Shown here: piece by piece, positions 4,841 to 7,767 of the stretch
Numbering within the stretch: the stretch's first letter is position 1
Layout: every line of letters begins with the position of its first letter
NCBI GenBank assembly: GCA_002432555.1
Contig: DJFO01000283.1
Location: 1-7,767 of the forward strand
Length of the DNA: 7,767 nt
Reading direction: 5' to 3'
Source of the DNA: Marinagarivorans sp. UBA5870
GTDB taxonomy: Bacteria > Pseudomonadota > Gammaproteobacteria > Pseudomonadales > Cellvibrionaceae
The notes under the pieces: generated by a model
What the model saw: the letters and a program-made list of their open reading frames with translations, nothing else
Told to the model about the DNA's origin: nothing
Database searches by the model: none
Made by a program: the position numbers and the translations under genes

Positions 4841-7759
4841 TTACATCCCCGCCGGCGCCACACACATCGCATGCACATCCAGCGACCGCAGCGCTTCACC
4901 TACCGCCGCCTGGCTGATTTCCACCGCATCAAAATCCGCTTCGGTATTGGCCACCAGCAAAAACCGGCTCGGGTCGTTGAAGACGGTGAGGAGCTGGAAT
5001 CCATCGGCGCCGCCGGGTTCGAAGGACTCTTTCACAGAGCCATTTTCCAGCGTCGCGATGCGCACTTCGCCGAGCAGCGAAATATCGAGCGGCTCGTCGG
5101 GGGACGATACCATCACGGCCACGCGTCTCTCGCCGGTATAGGCGGCCTCGCCGTGGGTGGCTCGGGCGAAAACTTCCGCCGCTATGCCGCGCGTAGTCAC
5201 TATGCGGGCCGCGTTGGCTAAATCATCGTCGGCAATGCGGCTGGGGTTGTTCACCCGGCAGCCGCCGCAAGTAATGCCGCGAACGCCGGAGGAGACGGTA
5301 ACGTCCGGCTGGGTCATGGGGCGGAAGAGGGCGTCTGGGCCGCAGGCGATATTTTCCACTGCGTCGCAGGCGTTGCCCATGCCGTCACCGTCGGAGTCCG
5401 CTTGATCTTTATTAGCGGTGGTGGGGCAGTTGTCCGTTGCGTCCGCCACTGTGTCGCCGTCGCGGTCCAGGTCACAGGCGTCACCCTCGCCATCTTTGTC
5501 CGCGTCCTCTTGTTGCGGGTTGCGCACTTGCGGACAGTTGTCGTTTTGGTCGGCGATATTGTCGCCGTCGGAGTCGCTGTCACACGCGTCGCCAGCCTTG
5601 TCCATGTCCGAATCTTTTTGATCGGTGTTGCTCACCAGCGGACAGTTATCTTGGTCGTTGGCTACTGTGTCCCCGTCCCGGTCGCTGTCGCAGCTGTCGC
5701 CCATACCGTCGCGATCCAGGTCTTCCTGGCCGGAGTTGGCAACCGCAGGGCAGTTATCCCTATTGTCAGCAATGCGGTCGGTGTCGGTGTCAGTCAGGGG
5801 ATCACACACATCGCCCAGGTCGTCCCCGTCTGCGTCCGTCTGGCCGGCGTTGGCGTGGATGGGGCAGTTATCCATAGTGTCGACCACGCCGTCGCCGTCC
5901 ACGTCCAGGTCACAGGCATCACCCTGGCCGTCCTTGTCCTGGTCTTTCTGGTCCGCGTTGGCGGTCATCACGCAGTTGTCGGAGGTATCACCCACGCCGT
6001 CGCCGTCGGTATCCGTATTGGTATCGCAGGCGTCGCCTTTGCCGTCTTTATCGGTGTCCACTTGGTTGGTGTTGGCGTGGATGGGGCAGTTGTCCGCCGT
6101 GTCCAGCACGCCGTCGCCATCGCGGTCGGTATCGCAGGCGTCGCCCACCATGTCGTCATCGAGGTCGGCCTGGTCGACGTTGACCTGCAGCGGACAGTTG
6201 TCGCTGCCGTTGGCAATGCTGTCACCGTCCAGGTCTGTATCGCAGGCGTCGCCCTGGGTATCGCGGTCCAGGTCGTCTTGGTCGGCATTGGCCAGAGCGG
6301 GGCAGTTGTCGGTGTCGTTGCCGAGGCCGTCACCGTCGCGGTCGCCGTCGCAGGCATCACCCAGGCCATCACCTTCCTGGTCTTTCTGATCTTCATTGGC
6401 GACTCTCGGGCAGTTGTCCGCCGAGTCGTCCACGCCGTCTTTGTCGGTGTCCGTGTTCGCATCGCAAATATCACCGGCGCCGTCTTTATCGGTATCGGCT
6501 TGGTCGGCATTGGAGGAGATGGGGCAGTTATCGGCCGGGTTGTTCACGCCGTCGCCGTCCACATCCGGATCGCAGGCGTCGCCCAGGTTGTCGCCATCGC
6601 CATTCGCTTGCCCGGTGTTCGCGATCATGGGGCAGTTGTCGAGGGCATTGTCGACGCCGTCGCCGTCGGTATCGGATTCGCAGGCATCGCCCTTGCCATC
6701 GCCGTCCAGGTCGACCTGGTCCATGTTGGCGTTGGTCGGGCAGTTGTCTTGGCCGTTGGGAACTGTGTCGCCGTCCAGGTCGGTGTCGCACACATCACCG
6801 GCTTCATCGCTGTCTTTGTCCTCCTGGCCGGTGTTGGGCACCAGGGGGCAGTTGTCGGTGGCGTTGTCGATGCTGTCGCCGTCTCGATCGCCGTCGCACA
6901 CGTCGCCGGCACCGTCCGCGTCAAAGTCCACTTGGTCCGGATTGCTCATCTGCGGGCAATTGTCCCGACCATCGTCGAGGCCGTCTTTATCGGTGTCCGT
7001 ATTGACGTCGCAGCCGTTGCCTATCCCGTCGTCGTCGCTGTCGGCCTGGTCGCTGTTGGCCATTACCGGACAGTTGTCGGTGGCGTCGGGCACCATGTCC
7101 CCATCCACGTCGGTGTCGCAGCCGTCACCGAGTCCGTCGTCGTCCAGGTCGTTTTGGTTGGCATTGGCCACGAAGGAGCAGTTGTCCTCGGCGTTGTTCA
7201 CGCCGTCGCCGTCCCGGTCCATATCGCAGGTATCACCCAGGCCGTCACCGTCGGTTTCCGCTTGGTCCGCGTTGACGGCGAGCGGGCAGTTGTCGCCAGC
7301 GTTGGCCACGCCGTCGCCATCTCGGTCGCCATCGCATTCGTTGCCCTGGCCATCGCTGTCTAAATCGCCTTGGTCGACGTTCACGTTCGCCGGACAGTTA
7401 TCCGCCGTGTTCGCCACGCCGTCGTTGTCGAGATCGTCATCGCAGGCGTTGCCGAGGGTGTCCCCATCCAGGTTGCCCTGATCGGGATTGCTGACCAGGG
7501 GGCAATTATCGAGGGCGTTCACCACGCCGTCCGCGTCGGAATCCACTCCGCTATCGGGGTCGCAGGCGTCGCCTATGCCGTCGCCGTCGCCGTCGGTTTG
7601 GTCCGGGTTGCTGAGATCCACACAATTATCGACTTTATCGGACACCCCGTCCTTTTCCTGGTCCACCGCCTGGGGTGGCGGCTCTTGTGGAAGAAAATCG
7701 CCACTGTCACTGCATCCGGTCATCAGCAACAGAGCAAAAAGCAAACACAGCGTTTTCAT
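4841..7759 (-). CDS. Large thrombospondin type 3 repeat lipoprotein
   Basis: This 972-residue, very acidic protein is predicted to sit on the outer membrane and bind many calcium ions. Residues 1-15 form a lipoprotein signal ending in the lipobox L-M-T-G-C (Cys16); Ser at +2 predicts outer-membrane sorting. A short Pro-rich linker (PQEPPPQ) leads to 21 thrombospondin type 3 repeats (residues 41-799), each about 36 residues with the pattern DNCP-x-x-x-N-x-DQ-x-D-x-DGDG-x-GD-x-CD-x-D-x-DGDGV. The Asp side chains coordinate calcium and the two Cys per repeat normally form disulfides linking neighbouring repeats. A separate C-terminal domain follows (800-972). Unlike many bacterial TSP3 proteins there is no OmpA-like peptidoglycan-binding domain. 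The likely role is structural or adhesive at the cell surface, by family analogy. The gene appears complete at both ends; its promoter lies outside the window. The long + strand frames inside it are shadows. Confidence 0.93.
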   Translation of the reverse strand: MKTLCLLFALLLMTGCSDSGDFLPQEPPPQAVDQEKDGVSDKVDNCVDLSNPDQTDGDGDGIGDACDPDSGVDSDADGVVNALDNCPLVSNPDQGNLDGDTLGNACDDDLDNDGVANTADNCPANVNVDQGDLDSDGQGNECDGDRDGDGVANAGDNCPLAVNADQAETDGDGLGDTCDMDRDGDGVNNAEDNCSFVANANQNDLDDDGLGDGCDTDVDGDMVPDATDNCPVMANSDQADSDDDGIGNGCDVNTDTDKDGLDDGRDNCPQMSNPDQVDFDADGAGDVCDGDRDGDSIDNATDNCPLVPNTGQEDKDSDEAGDVCDTDLDGDTVPNGQDNCPTNANMDQVDLDGDGKGDACESDTDGDGVDNALDNCPMIANTGQANGDGDNLGDACDPDVDGDGVNNPADNCPISSNADQADTDKDGAGDICDANTDTDKDGVDDSADNCPRVANEDQKDQEGDGLGDACDGDRDGDGLGNDTDNCPALANADQDDLDRDTQGDACDTDLDGDSIANGSDNCPLQVNVDQADLDDDMVGDACDTDRDGDGVLDTADNCPIHANTNQVDTDKDGKGDACDTNTDTDGDGVGDTSDNCVMTANADQKDQDKDGQGDACDLDVDGDGVVDTMDNCPIHANAGQTDADGDDLGDVCDPLTDTDTDRIADNRDNCPAVANSGQEDLDRDGMGDSCDSDRDGDTVANDQDNCPLVSNTDQKDSDMDKAGDACDSDSDGDNIADQNDNCPQVRNPQQEDADKDGEGDACDLDRDGDTVADATDNCPTTANKDQADSDGDGMGNACDAVENIACGPDALFRPMTQPDVTVSSGVRGITCGGCRVNNPSRIADDDLANAARIVTTRGIAAEVFARATHGEAAYTGERRVAVMVSSPDEPLDISLLGEVRIATLENGSVKESFEPGGADGFQLLTVFNDPSRFLLVANTEADFDAVEISQAAVGEALRSLDVHAMCVAPAGM
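4844..5362 (-). other. C-terminal domain of the TSP3 lipoprotein
   Basis: Residues 800-972 follow the last TSP3 repeat. They hold four cysteines: C806, the pair in T-C-G-G-C (C831, C834) and C966 near the end. The core motif GGCRVNNPSRIADDDLANAA followed by alternating hydrophobic residues (FARAT, RRVAVMVSS, VRIATL, FQLLTVF, RFLLVAN) predicts a beta-sandwich. The 'Cys-x-V-x-N-P-x-x-x-x-D-x-D-L' pattern recalls carbohydrate- or surface-associated modules seen in secreted bacterial proteins, but I cannot name a Pfam family. It could be the functional tip presented by the calcium-stiffened TSP3 stalk. Confidence 0.55.
5363..7639 (-). repeat. 21 tandem TSP3-coding repeats (about 108 bp each)
   Basis: In protein terms the repeats start at residues 41, 81, 117, 153, 189, 225, 263, 299, 335, 371, 407, 445, 481, 517, 553, 591, 627, 665, 701, 737 and 773. 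Most are 36 residues. Repeats 6, 11, 15 and 17 are 38, with an extra T-D in a T-D-T-D turn, the first is 40, and the last is cut after its second Cys (27 residues). Every repeat keeps both cysteines. One deviation is E for D after the second Cys of repeat 9 (ACES). The copies are diverged in sequence. Confidence 0.92.
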
Positions 7760-7767
7760 AGCGGATC

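Noticed and set aside
5402..7363. 653-codon + strand open frame (and other + frames up to 361 codons) inside the TSP3 gene
   Set aside because: They are mirror frames of the repetitive, GC-rich Asp-coding repeats. The translations are low-complexity Val/Ala/Ile/Gly or Ser/Pro repeats with the same 36-residue period and no start signals, while the - strand reading has a full signal peptide and known repeats.

Overview
The window looks like an accessory stretch of a proteobacterial chromosome, most likely a Gram-negative gammaproteobacterium. Three things point that way: two lipobox proteins with outer-membrane-type +2 residues, REP-like palindromic repeats of the 'ATTCCCGCCTTCGCGGGAATGACG' type that are widespread in Proteobacteria, and what may be a chromosomal integron cassette array. 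The genus cannot be fixed from the sequence; a marine or environmental lineage is a guess.

Positions 1-2200 hold four short genes, all on the + strand and widely spaced: a 5'-truncated SnoaL/DUF4440-like protein (1-324), a four-helix membrane protein resembling DUF4267 (657-1061), a small secreted protein (1321-1686) and a small lipoprotein (1836-2198). The gaps before the second and third genes carry a related 30-nt motif (598-627 and 1279-1308, 24 of 30 identical). The second copy contains a GTTAAAT core and closes a candidate 111-bp attC site (1195-1305). One-gene units with long palindromic gaps suggest integron cassettes, but the attC consensus is imperfect.

Positions 2291-2631 are an array of MITE/REP-like palindromes: one right half-element plus three near-complete 76-78 bp imperfect palindromes with a period of 101-102 bp. 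A lone right half-element recurs at 4715-4740.

Positions 2753-3670 (- strand) encode a secreted NodB-type polysaccharide deacetylase-family protein with the usual metal-binding Asp/His/His set. An intergenic region with a 79-bp imperfect palindrome follows (3784-3862), then a small two-helix membrane protein (4106-4333, +), then about 500 bp with no convincing gene.

Positions 4841-7759 (- strand) encode a 972-residue, very acidic lipoprotein. It consists of a lipoprotein signal, a short linker, 21 tandem thrombospondin type 3 calcium-binding repeats and a 173-residue C-terminal domain with four cysteines. Its GC-rich, repetitive codons create very long but spurious open frames on the + strand. 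A perfect 11-bp stem sits just past its stop codon.

No operon or shared pathway links these genes. Two encode proteins likely to act in the envelope or outside the cell (deacetylase and TSP3 lipoprotein); the rest look like independent accessory cargo. The most distinctive items are the TSP3 lipoprotein with its higher-order repeat pattern and unusual C-terminal domain, and the possible cassette array.
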